Source: Scortum barcoo
Taxonomy: Eukaryota; Chordata; Actinopteri; Centrarchiformes; Terapontidae
Assembly: GCA_023238725.1 (NCBI GenBank)
Contig: CM041550.1
Location: forward strand, 5,093,044 to 5,157,043
Length of the DNA stretch: 64,000 nucleotides
Direction of reading: 5' to 3'
Positions 33,256 through 43,745 of this stretch are shown here, one piece after another. Every line of letters begins with the position of its first letter. The first letter of the stretch is position 1. Under the pieces are notes generated by a model. It was not told the DNA's origin. It searched no databases and saw only the letters and a program-made list of their open reading frames with translations. The position numbers and the translations under genes are program-made.

Positions 33256-33918
33256 GGAAGGTTAATGCCAACCCCTTGTTTGCGTACAAGTGGGAAGGGA
33301 CCGAGCCTGGCTCTCTTAGAAGATGAAATGTGGGCATATGTTGCCTATATGTCCACATTGCATAAAAGAATATCTGCATATGTTTCTGACAGGCAAAAAC
33401 GAGACGAGGTGCAGGAGAGACTCAGTGAGCAAAGGAGGAGCACAGTGCAACCTGGAGATAAGGTGTTCGTAAAGGTATTTAGGAGGAAGTGGTATAACGA
33501 ACGTCGTGAAGGACCATTTGAAGGTTGTTCGCAGTACTGGAACTGCAGTTCCAGGTTAAGGGGTCTCCTACATGGTATCATCTATCGCATTGTGTTAAGG
33601 CTCCAAAGGAAGAGATAGTACCCTCTCAGAGTGAAGATGTTGAGGGTTCTAGAGAGCCAGAGGAAGATCGTCAGGCAGTGGACAGTGTTGATGGTTGTGT
33701 GTCTGTTTTTGATGATGCCGGAGATACTGATGCAGATAATGGACAGGGAGGAAAATTCAGTGAAATTGACTTCCAATATGTCCCAGAGACAGGAGATTTT
33801 GTTTCAGGGCAGAGTGAAGCGCCAAAGGTGTCGAAGGACTGCGACTCCACTGCAAGTACGCGAAGGAGTCCAAGACCAGTTTCGTAAAAGGGTCAGACCA
33901 AAAAGGTATGAGGTCTAG
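33256..33918 (+). pseudogene. Retroviral pol fragment: integrase C-terminus
   Basis: C-terminal integrase of a gammaretrovirus-like Pol. It shows a helical linker, then VQPGDKVFVKVFRRKW, then EGPF, then a WYHLSHC motif, and a basic end near 33,890-33,918. This matches the MLV-type GPY/F-like region. The frame changes at about 33,325, 33,530 and 33,880. The catalytic core lies in the gap. It joins, in order and strand, the RNase H that ends at 15,850. Confidence 0.85.
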
Positions 33919-33935
33919 TGAGAAACCTCAGGTGA

Positions 33936-34373
33936 TGTCTACAACACCTTCCTGAGAGGACTGTGGTTAAAGCTGAGCTTGGGAAATTAGTATTTCTTCC
34001 CTGTAAGTGTAATAGATCTGATGCAGGTTCAAATATCCCACCTAAGTGGAAGAATGCTCATGGAGAAGATGTGTTATTGAGGGGGTCTGAAGTTGAAGCA
34101 ATGCCTCCTAAGCAAAGAAAGTATACGTTATATAATGATTTGAGATGGGGAAAATTAAGGGATGATTGTTCAATCATTATGCGTAATGTCACGAGGGAAG
34201 ATCAAGGGGAATATATGTGTACGTATCATAAACCAGAGTTTAAATACATTCCGGGTGAGAATTACTGGATAGCAGGTGATGTGACCCGGAGGGTGATAGT
34301 GGATATATTAGGCTTGCCATTTGCTGAAGTTCCTTTTATAGCTAAAGAAGGCACAGGAGCAAAATGTCACTGA
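33936..34373 (+). pseudogene. Immunoglobulin V-like domain in retroviral env region
   Basis: A frame of about 145 residues without an own start; it opens after a stop at 33,933. It shows the V-set layout: LVFLPCKC (B-strand Cys), PPKWKN (core Trp), a basic loop, CSIIMRNVT with a glycosylation site, and DQGEYMCTY (F-strand Cys). The domain lies directly after the end of pol and before the surface/transmembrane envelope region, on the same strand, within the same LTR-bounded element. No signal peptide is visible in frame. A one-base break at about 34,365 separates it from the next segment. Ig-like domains are not a normal part of gammaretroviral Env. Origin by capture of a host B7/VSIG-like exon is an inference. 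Confidence 0.75.
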
Positions 34374-34374
34374 A

Positions 34375-34788
34375 ACCACTCCAAGGGAGACTGGTGATTT
34401 GTTAAATTTTACTACTTTTGCTCAGGAAGCATCTGAATCTGTTTGTGCATCAAATCAGACTGTTAGTCAAGCTACAAGTGAGGAACAAGAGGTTCCTACT
34501 ACAGTGAAGGTGACTCCTACACCTGTCACTTTGAGTAATTTTACAAATACAGCTGGTGTAAAGGTGGTGTCTGTTAATGAAACAGAGATGACATCTTTAT
34601 TACCTTTTAAGATTGTGAATGTGACACAGGCATCTGATGTGGTATCTTTGAAGTCCCAAGGGATGGTAAAGACAACTCAGAAGTCTGTGTTGAAGATAGA
34701 GCCTGATGTGAACAATGGTAATGTACTTTTTGATAATAAAGAGCTGGAGAATGAAGCTTGGTATGGTTCAGAGGAGAACTTTAGATGA
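34375..34788 (+). pseudogene. Retroviral env region: Thr/Ser-rich stretch
   Basis: A frame of about 130 residues rich in Thr, Ser and Val with several N-x-T/S sites (NQTVS, NFTN, NETE, NVTQ). It resembles a mucin-like, glycosylated stalk. No folded domain is recognised. It follows the Ig-like domain after a one-base frame change and ends at TGA 34,786-34,788 where another frame change leads on. Confidence 0.6.
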
Positions 34789-36185
34789 ATATATGATGGC
34801 TGATGCCTACCATGGAGTCCTGAAGAGGGATGTTAAGTGGAAGGCATTTGGATTTGATTCCTTCAGTGTTACAAATCACAGACCCATGGGCAAGAAAGAA
34901 TTTGTGGTTTCAGCAATTTAGCTCGCTCTGTTAAATCAATTAAGAAAGTACAGTGTCCATGTATAGTGAAAGCCGTAACGCCGGGCTCATGGCGATCAGT
35001 TTTAGAAACAGTGCCAGAGCCATTGACTGTCACATGTCAATCTTTTGTGTTGTCATGGTTGTTGTATCAGCAGAAATTATTAGTAGATGTGGGTGATGGC
35101 TTTGTCGGTACATATGTGCTTAAACCGAGAGGTGATTGTGCTTGGTGAGTTGCCTTATGTGAACTTACTGGATAAGCATAAAGATGTGCTTACAGCAATA
35201 CCTGGTGCAATAGAAGTAAGACCTGTTAGTGCTGCGTACTGTTTTCTGTTCTGTTGCTATGTGGGAAGGTAAAAGGATGTTTATTGGAATTTCAGAGTGT
35301 GATAAGTATGTGATGGATTTTGGTGAATATGGTCAAAAACGGAAGGGAGATGTATATGATGTAACCTTTGAGTTGCCATATAGTAAGCAGATTGTAGCTT
35401 TAAAAGTGACACATCAGACTTTGCCGGGAAATGTAACTATAGGCAATTTTAAAGATGTTTGGTGGGTTTGTGGTAATAAGGCTTATTTTTTCTTGCCGTA
35501 TGGATGGACAGGATGTTGTTATATGGCCACACTGAAGCTCCCATATGAAGTCTTTACTATTCATAAAGGACAAGCACCTGGTAAGGATCAGTTTAATGCT
35601 ACTTTGGGGAATAGGAAGAAGAGAGAGTTGGCACAATTTCATAATTTGGATTCATATCATTGGAGGATAAGCTTAGGAGAGAAGTGGGGTATAGGCTTAC
35701 TTCCATGGTATGGGGTGACTTTTTTAGCAGATCATATTGATAATATCACATATACCTTGCAGGGCTTTGCAAATGAGACCATAAGAGGGTTTGAATTTTT
35801 GTTGAATACGCAGAAAAGTCATAGACTGACATTACTGAAACATGATATGGCATTGGATTATATTTTGGCAAAACAAGGAGGTCTGTGTATGGCTTTGAAC
35901 TTAACAGGAGATTCTTGTTATACTTTAATTCCTGATAGTTCTGATAATATCACTAGTGTCATAGATGCATTGAAGAATATTAGAGATGCCTTTGGCTCAT
36001 CTGCAGGAGCTGGATGGTCAGCAAATGCTTGGTTGCAGGATAAATTTGGACCAATGGGTGCAGTGTTGATTCAGATTTTGGCAGCAGTAGTGTTGTCATT
36101 AAGTGTGATGTTTTGTTGTTGTACATTGATGTTAACTTTTGCAAAGGCGTTAATTTTGAGATGGGTTGGAGTGGTAATGCCTTGA
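34789..36185 (+). pseudogene. Retroviral envelope, surface and transmembrane parts
   Basis: The first part (34,789-35,270) is broken by frame changes near 34,920, 35,145 and 35,270. The last 318 residues (35,229-36,185) are open. Features are a WWVCG block with LPYGW and a double Cys (about 35,460-35,520), a furin-type site RKKR at 35,613-35,624, a downstream helix region, GGLC and a second Cys nine residues later (about 35,878-35,920), and a membrane anchor with CCC at about 36,050-36,170. The layout fits a fusion-type retroviral Env. The usual CX6CC motif is not present in that form. The short inside tail ends at TGA 36,183. The upstream breaks mean no complete Env as assembled. Confidence 0.85.
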
Positions 36186-37151
36186 GACCATCAAGCCCAG
36201 ATGCCATTATTGCAGGTGACTGATGCTGATGGTGTTGCAGAAGTGGAAATGGAAGTTCAATTGGTGGAGAAATATCCATTTTGAATGTGTATTCTTTAAA
36301 GGAGGGGAAATGGTAAAGGTGATATTATGATGAGTGAATTAAAGTACAGCGTTTAAACATTTCCAGAAGAGATGTTATGAGATGTTTTTGTAAGTTCTGT
36401 ACAACGATACTGGTTGGTGTTTTTTCTTTCCTCCCAGGACATCAGAGAGGGGGAATATTATGAGAAGGGACTCAGACGTCTACATCTGGACAATGACAAG
36501 GAGAGGAAGTCCAAGAAGATGTGATGTACTGCTCATCTCAGAACAAGTGCCACTACACTTGTGAAATGTTTTATGTATTTGTGCGTGCATTTTTATGTAT
36601 TACTATTAGAATTAGCTACTATTTTTGGAGTTTCTTATTATATGAAGGAAATGTATAAGTATAGCATATTTTATCATTTATTTGATGATGTTTGATAAGA
36701 GGTGAATATACTGGAGCCTCAGATGTTTTTTTCTTTTTCGGATATCTAGGGAAATGGGTGTTAGGCAGGGACAGGTCCATTGGAAGGTACGATGGGTCGA
36801 CCAGCCTGAACTTACTGACATTGTTTTGATTTTTATTTTCTGAGGTATTCATGTATATTTACTTATGTAATCTTTCTATACTCAGGTATGTTGTAGATTC
36901 CTCCAGTTTTAATTGGTTTGGAGTACAATAGGTGGCTGCCTAGTGCAAAGGGGCCGTGAGAGAATTTTCCCGTCTAGATTGTTTGAAGGATTTTAAGAAA
37001 GAAGGTTGCCAGATGGGTTTTTCGCTCTCACACTCCATAAATTTGTAGTAGTGTTAAAATGGAGACATACATTGGAGGAACTATTCAGTTATTTTAATAT
37101 GTATATGTTTGTGATATTTCTTTGTTGTTTTTTCGAGACTATGTGTAGTCT
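36186..37151 (+). other. Retroviral 3' region before LTR
   Basis: About 970 bases with no recognised gene between env and the polypurine tract. A candidate splice or accessory frame is not evident; the frame at 37,006-37,443 overlaps the LTR and has no known domain. Confidence 0.5.
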
Positions 37152-37165
37152 CGAGGGGGGGAAAA
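37152..37165 (+). promoter_or_regulatory. Polypurine tract
   Basis: GAGGGGGGGAAAA lies directly before the LTR start TGAAG, the expected plus-strand primer site of a retrovirus. Confidence 0.85.
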
Positions 37166-37509
37166 TGAAGTATCTGATGTCCTACAGACCCGCAGAATAT
37201 GGTAGGGTTTTAGACTATAGCATGATGTTCATGTTGGGGCCCCTGGCTGCCTATAGGGTGAGTAAGGGTCCCTTAACTTGGTTAACAGATGTGGGGGTCA
37301 AAGGTGAGAAAAAAACTTCACTATATAATCTCCATAGAAAACATAGGAAGAGAGGGGATTCATATTTGGCAGGGAACCTCTCACAGGCAATGCGCAATGC
37401 TTGTATAGATGCTGTGTCTTCTTGCAATAAACTTTATATGTAAATAATACAGCGTCGGCGGAGTCTTCTTCTTCATCTTCACATCAACATCACCTCAAGA
37501 TAACCATCA
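37166..37509 (+). repeat. Endogenous retrovirus 3' LTR
   Basis: A 344-bp LTR matching 11,227-11,572. TATATAA is at 37,322-37,328 and AATAAA at 37,426-37,431. The flank that follows (AGTGTTATGATGG) is the interior of a Tc1 remnant and is identical to 29,044 onward. Confidence 0.88.
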
Positions 37510-37990
37510 AGTGTTATGATGGTCTGTCTCTCTTTCATTGTTAATTGCCTTTTTCTTGCCATTTTTGTAGCAACACACTACTTTCTGCAGTACAATACTG
37601 TTCAACTGATGCTCATGAGGGTATGGTACCACAGTGTGTTCAAACACTGCTTTTATGCAGACAGAGGGGGTTGTAAGTAATCCAGCAAAGTTGGAACACC
37701 TGTAGGAATTAGTAGCACCAGCTTTCAAGGCTTGATCACCCTCCATTGCTGCAGGACAGCTTTCAATTGTTAACCCATTTTGTGTTCCCTGAAAAAGGCC
37801 TTTTTGTATAATTCTGAAATGTACATTATTTTTCAGTTTACCTTACCACCTTACCTTTTTTTTAACCTCTGGCAGTTCACCACTTACCTTTGTACCATTT
37901 CAATCTATTCATTGGACTTGAATGACTTGAATTGCAATAAATAACTGGAAAAATTGGGGTGTTCTAAAACTTTTGACCGGTAGTGTATAT
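37510..37990 (-). mobile_element. Tc1/mariner remnant, second copy
   Basis: Near-identical copy of 29,044-29,518, including the outer end with GACCGGTAGTG near 37,975. The part corresponding to 28,795-29,043 is absent because the retroviral LTR takes its place. Confidence 0.75.
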
Positions 37991-38385
37991 ATGTACATAT
38001 ATGCATGTATGGAAGCATTTGCTGTGGTTAAGTGAGGTGCGGTACCCATGGCAACTAAACCTAAAAGGAAGTGACTGATTCCCACAATCTGCCAACACTG
38101 ACAAAGGTATTAGGTCTTCTTTTTTATTAGTTTTAGACACATGCAAAAACATTGCTGCACATCTGATGACCTGCCAGATGTCAGAGAGCGACAACAGGCC
38201 TTTTCATTCAGAAAGGAAGCATAAACTGTGCATGTAAGTATGCAGCCTGTGAGGATGTTACAGAGGAAACATGAGTAATGACTGCACTGAAAAGTTGAGC
38301 ATTTCAGAAAAGCATTTCAGAGATCTTACTTGGTGAACACATTGGCTGTTTGAAGCAGTTCAAAAACAGAGGAGATTAAATAAAG
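37991..38385 (-). other. Conserved module spacer
   Basis: Copy of 29,560-29,930, lacking a short AT-rich piece. No gene seen. Confidence 0.5.
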
Positions 38386-38389
38386 TGGC

Positions 38390-38640
38390 TAATGGTTCTT
38401 AACAGTAATTCAGTGAGCTGTAGCTATGGCGTGAGAGAACCATCTTTCTTACTCATAAAGAAAAACCCTGATGAGGACGGACGGATTATTCCTGCCTTTA
38501 AAGAGGTGGTGATGTACTTGTCCATGGCCACTCTCTCTCCGGCACAGAGATGGAGTAGAGGCGTCCCTTTGGGGATGGGTGGATCAGGCAGCAGGTCGAT
38601 AGAGCAGTCAGAAGATGGATGAAGAGGGACTGACATTGAC
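38390..38640 (-). pseudogene. gypsy pol fragment: start of reverse transcriptase
   Basis: Copy of 29,935-30,200: CSIDLLPDPPIPKGTP and KRVAMDKY-like blocks, then AGIIRPSSSGFFF and SKKDGSL. One frame change differs from the other copy. Confidence 0.8.
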
Positions 38641-39068
38641 TTGGACTTGTTAAAAACAAGTCAGGGTAGTCTGAGTCTTTGCCTGAGCCTACTTCAGTTT
38701 CTGGAGAGCCAGCAGAGTCCTGTATTTTCTAACATGACCTAATAATCTTCACCCCACCCTTTAATCTTGCCTGAGTGACAATCAACCTGAGGTTTATGTT
38801 TTTTAGCCACGGAAACCTCCAAATCAATGGCTGCTGTGCTGAGTCAAATAAGTGAAACTATGTCATTTCTGTGTGGTCATCATTCAATGTTATCTGAATG
38901 GGTTCAGTGCATTGAGTCACTTTGAATAACAATTGTCCACCTACTTGATCACCTGTGCAGGTGTGCAGATACAAGCTAAAAATCATTGAGCTTAATTGGG
39001 GCTGTGAACCAGTAAAACATTTTTGATTTGAGTATTTCTATATGCATCACTTCAAAACTCATTAAATG
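38641..39068 (-). other. 3' flank of lectin copy D
   Basis: Copy of 30,201-30,625. No gene seen. Confidence 0.45.
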
Positions 39069-41258
39069 CTAAGGCAGTTTTTCACAGATCCATGCAGGGA
39101 AGCATCACACCTGCAGATCGTTCCAGTTTTCTTCAGTTTTCACATCATGTCGCATATGTACACAGTCCTCTTCACCCCAACTGCCGATCTCCACCACCAT
39201 TATCAGGCTGCTTTCTAAACCAGTACCTAGGAAGTTAACAGAAAAGTGAGATTTCACTGGGTTTTTTACTTTCCCTCTACCTGCAATAATGAAGATTTTC
39301 AAGTTTTGAAGTGAACTAAATTGTGGAGAGAAAAACTGGATTTGAAGTCTGTGAGGGAAACTGCAACACACATATCATGTTTATTTCATTTCTTTTGCCT
39401 GTAAGTGAACTAATGTAAATTATGTAAATTTCCATTATGTTTGATCATGCTGAATGAAACCTTGATCAGAGGGACTGGACCGAGTTATGAATAAATAGAG
39501 AACAGCTTCTCATCGTGATGCATGTTACAAAGCAGTTTTAGTCTTGTCATGTTCTGAGCATTAATAAAGTTTGACAGTACTGTGAGAGATTTTTGTCTTG
39601 TTTTTCATTGTCAGAAAGGGACTGCAAAAGTACTATTAGATATTAATTGTTTAGACACGCATATAAAAGCTAAAACTAGTAATGCACATTAATACTTTAT
39701 TTGTGTTTATATTTAAATAAGGTGTAAAACATTCACTATCAGACTTACGCCTGAGTCAGTGGAGTCTCATCGATCCACTTCCAGACGCCTTCTTTCTCTC
39801 TGTCGTTCAAACCAATCCAAGTAAATTTCTTGATGATTTTAGTGAGCAATTCCTGTTCAAGGTAAAGAAAATAAAATCCACTATTTATATTTTAGTTGTA
39901 TTGTAAATATGGACGTTTCAGGAACTGATCTGAATAATTCCCTTAAAACATTTGAATTAGTTAAATTGGTTAAAGTGTCAAAGTGGTTAATGTGAATACT
40001 CTTGATGTCCTGTAAAGTGCATGTTACTGCCAGAGCCCCGGTCCTCTTTGTTCTCTCCAGTCTTGCAGGTTCCTCACTGATTCTGGTTGTGGTCCATCTG
40101 TCTGAGGTTCACTGGCCTGGTGGGGACATGATCTGTGTCTGTGTTGTGGAGAGAAGGTCGAGTGGCCCAGAGCTCCATATGAGGACATCTAGAGATGCAC
40201 CTGGACTCATGGACTCCTTTTCCATTACCTGTGATACCTTCACACATGGACTTAAACCCATGAACTCAGTTTATCTACAATTTATTATGACCCATGTATA
40301 ACTCCATATATGATTGATGACGATGTTCTCTAAATAAATAAATTTGAAATTTTGAATTTGAATATTATTATTGTAACCTAATCAGTATATCACTATATAT
40401 TCTCTTTTTCACTGAATTATATGTTTTGGTGTGACTTCCTTGCATTCATTGTGTGAGTTATTTCAAGAGTTTAACTACATATCTCATACAAAGGCTTGTA
40501 TAATCAAAACAACCTACAACACACTTTATATTCAGACCTCTGACTCAGATAAAGTAAAAGTCCACAGAAAAAGGATAAATTATCACACTACCTGTTCTTC
40601 ATAACTCTCTATGACCACCAGATCTGCTCCTTTGTCTCTGCAGTCTCGTCTGCTTTGTTCCCAAGAAGCAGATGTAGTGGAGAAGAAATAACAGGTAGAA
40701 TCAAACATCCTCCATCCTGCAGGACAAGTTCTGTCTGTAAAATTAAAATACAGGTTATTGATAACTTACAGATAACTTACATTATTATTTCTAGCTCACA
40801 TCAGAATAAAAAGATCAAGTAGATCACAATCTTTTAAGGGAAAGTGACAGTCTTTCAAAAATAGAGCTGAAGATCCACTTCATGCCAATGAACAGCAGCT
40901 GCTGTATAAAAGGTGCCTTACACAAACAGATATATGTTCAAATAAACTGAGAGGCTAAAATAAAGTTATTGGGACAAGACAAACTGAGTGGGATATAACA
41001 GTGTCATAGAAACACGATCTGATGAGGCGGCGGTGTGTCCTGACAGCTGTGGAGGACCCACACAGACAAACACTCACTCTGTTTGGACAAACTCTGAAGC
41101 CTCTTCAGCTCTTCAGTCATTTCAGTCAGGTTGGCCTTCAGCTGGTCTCTTTCTTCAATCGATGAAACCAGCTTGGTGTTACTCTCCTGGAGACGCTTCA
41201 GTCAGGTTGGCTCGGATGGTGGAGAGTTCTGCAGCTGAACCACGAACTGAGTAATGGT
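39069..41258 (-). pseudogene. C-type lectin receptor, copy D (exons 3-6)
   Basis: Near-identical paralogue of copy F. Exon 3 (41,078-41,258) encodes the stalk but has one extra base (GAAGCG for GAGCG). Exon 4 (40,592-40,734) and exon 5 (39,749-39,852) are in frame with consensus splice sites and the same CPAGWRM, WIGL and KWIDETPL blocks. Exon 6 (39,069-39,226) has QPD but one extra base after GDRQLG and more changes after WND, so the domain end is out of frame. Exons 1 and 2 are missing: upstream of exon 3 the intron breaks at TTAA 41,377-41,380 and a piggyBac-like remnant begins. Copy C, on the same strand, supplies exons 1-5 just upstream. Confidence 0.82.
40005..40365 (+). repeat. Teleost retroposon in lectin intron 4, shortened
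   Basis: Matches 31,570-32,140 but lacks the segment corresponding to about 31,903-32,110. The junction is at about 40,331. Confidence 0.55.
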
Positions 41259-41380
41259 CTGAAATAGATCAAGAGACACGTTTATTTAGGAGGAAATACC
41301 TCATTCATTCATCCTGATACTGTCTGAAGTTTCTGTACTTCAATAAAGTACTTCCTCATTTTTCAATGATAAAGTTTTAA

Positions 41381-41654
41381 CACTCCGACTACCGGAATTC
41401 TATAACTACTAGAATTACCATAGCTGTCATTCTGACCATTCATACATTATTTGCATATAATTTCAATTATCGATATAAAATCTAAGAATAAATTAATGTT
41501 AGGATAGGTAATAATAAACATCAGCAACAACAATCAACAACATAAATTAGCAGATGGAATGACAGCAGATGCAGAATTGGAAGTGTCCAGTAGGCTTCTT
41601 TTAAGAGGGGGAATTATCTCTGAATCGCTGTCAGAGCCAGTGTCAGATGATATT
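41381..41654 (-). mobile_element. piggyBac-like remnant
   Basis: Unique among the lectin copies. It begins exactly after TTAA (41,377-41,380) in lectin intron 2, the target of piggyBac elements. On the minus strand it contains an acidic, Ser-rich frame SSDTGSDSDSEIIPPLKRSL at about 41,590-41,648, like the N-terminus of piggyBac transposases. The rest of the transposase is absent and the other end joins lectin intron 5 of copy C without a visible TTAA. The assignment is tentative. Confidence 0.45.
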
Positions 41655-41831
41655 TTGACAGTACTGTGAGAGATTTTTGTCTTGTTCTTCATTGTCAGAA
41701 AGGGACAGCAAAAGTACTATTAGATATTAATTGTTTAGACACGCATATAAAGCTAAAACTAGTAACGTACATTAATACTTTATTTGTGTTTATATTTAAA
41801 TAAGGTGTAAAACATTCACTGTCAGACTTAC

Positions 41832-43466
41832 GCCTGAGTCAGTTGATCCACTTCCAGTCGCCTTCTTTCTCTCTGTCGTTCAAAACCAATCCAAGTAAAT
41901 TTCTTGATGAAATTGGCTAGCAACTCCTGTTCATGATAAAGAAAAGAAAGCCATTTCTTATCTTTTGTTGTGAATAATATATATAATATTGTAAATATGG
42001 AAGCTTCAGGTACTGATCAGAGGAATTCACTTAAAACATTTGTTTAACTATAACTACATATCTCATACAAAGGTTTGTATAATCAAAACAAACTACAACC
42101 CAACTTTATATTCAGACCCCTGACTCAGGTAAAGAAAAAGTCCAAAGAAAAAGGATAAATTATCACACTACCTGTTCTTCATAACTCTCTATGACCACCA
42201 GATCTGCTCCTTTGTTTCTGCAGTCTCGTCTGCTTTGTTCCCAAGAAGCAGACGTAGTGGAGAAGAAATAACAGGTACAACTGAGCATCCTCCATCCTGT
42301 AAGACAATTTCTGTCTGTAAAATCAAACATGAGACGTTAAAGATAACTTACATTAGTCTTTCAAGCTCACATCAGAATCAAAAGAAAGGCCAGGAAGTGA
42401 AAATACTGAAACTGCACCACAAAATAAATTGCATCAACACCAAGTAGATCACAATCTTTTAAGGAAGTGACAGTCTTTCAAAAATAGAGCTGAAGATCCA
42501 CTTCATGCCAATGAACAGCAGCTGCTGTATAAAAGGTGCCTTACACAAACAGATATATGTTTAAATAAACTGAGAGGCTGAAATAAAGTTATTGGGACAA
42601 GGCAAACTGAGTGGGATATAACAGTGTCATAGAAACACGATCTGATGAGGCGGCGGTGTGTCCTGACAGCTGTGGAGGACCCACACAGACAAACACTCAC
42701 TCTGTTTGGACAAACTCTGAAGCCTCTTCAGCTCTTCAGTCATTTCAGTCAGGTTGGCCTTCAGCTGGTCTCTTTCTTCAATCGATGAAACCAGCTTGGT
42801 GTTACTCTCCTGGAGACGCTCAGTCAGGTTGGCTCGGATGGTGGAGAGTTCTGCAGCTGAACCACGAACTGAGTAATGGTCTGAAATAGATCAAGAGACA
42901 CGTTTATTTAGGAGGAAATACCTTATTCATTCATCCTGATAATGTCTGAAGTTTCTGTACTTCAATAAAGTACTTCCTCATTTTTCAATGATAAAGTGTT
43001 AAGCTGATGCAGTTCATGAAATTTGGCATGGTGCTTTTCAAATCTGATATATGTGTTTTAAGGACAACAAGTAAAGGAAGAAATTCAAGTCAAGAAAGGA
43101 GACATCACAGAAAAGATAAGGTGGCAAATAAAAAGTTAAGAAACACTTAAGGGCAGAATTGCTCCTTAAAAGTTCACAATTTCATTTTGAAAAGCAGACT
43201 CACAGTTGGACAGCGAGGCCGATGAGCCCAGCCAGCAGGAAAACACTCAGCAGCCCCAGAAGAAGAATAATAACTCCGTGAAATCTCCTCTCTGAGCTCC
43301 TGTGACCTGAACACAGTCCAGTATATGATCGTAATAATCACAGATAATCAGTGATAAAGTGATAATCATATACATGTCTGACTGAACAGTCTCACCTGTC
43401 TGAGTTAGTCGAAGGTCTCGGGTCGACACGTTTATCGTATTCAACATTGACATAGATCTCCTCCAT
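41832..43466 (-). pseudogene. C-type lectin receptor, copy C (exons 1-5)
   Basis: Exon 1 (43,396-43,466) starts MEEIYVNVEYDKRVDPRPS with one extra base before its end. Exon 2 (43,204-43,306) encodes the membrane helix and has one extra base at its end. Exon 3 (42,701-42,880, 180 bp) is the only stalk exon with a clean frame: LSTIRANLTERLQES and LKANLTEMTEELKRLQSL. Exon 4 (42,172-42,314) is open and encodes a variant lectin start, NCLTGWRMLSCTCYFFS. Exon 5 (41,832-41,926) has lost about ten bases. No exon 6 follows; copy D exons come next. If the one-base changes are assembly errors, a gene using C exons 1-4 and D exons 5-6 is conceivable. Confidence 0.8.
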
Positions 43467-43639
43467 CGCTCAGACTCTGAAGTCTTTCCTTGAAGGGCAG
43501 CGCTGCAGAAAATGAAGAACTGTTTCATGGTGACAATTTCTTCTTTTTAACTTCTCAGGAAGTTACAAGTTAAGAACCTCCTTGATTCTGATTATTTTTA
43601 GGGAGCGACTCAAAGAGACCATTTAATGTAATGATCGAA

Positions 43640-43745
43640 AACAGAATCAGCTTTATTGGCGAGGTGTGTGAACACATACAAGAAATGAAGGAAGGAATCT
43701 TTTTTACGAAGCTCACTCTGTACGCACGCACAGAGAAAATACAAT
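43640..43745 (-). repeat. LINE-type retroposon 3' tail
   Basis: Third copy of the tail at 7,375-7,470, at the same place upstream of a lectin exon 1. Confidence 0.5.

Noticed and set aside
32684..33379. Frames spanning the second N gap
   Set aside because: The two sides are lectin intron and retroviral integrase, so the frames are artefacts.
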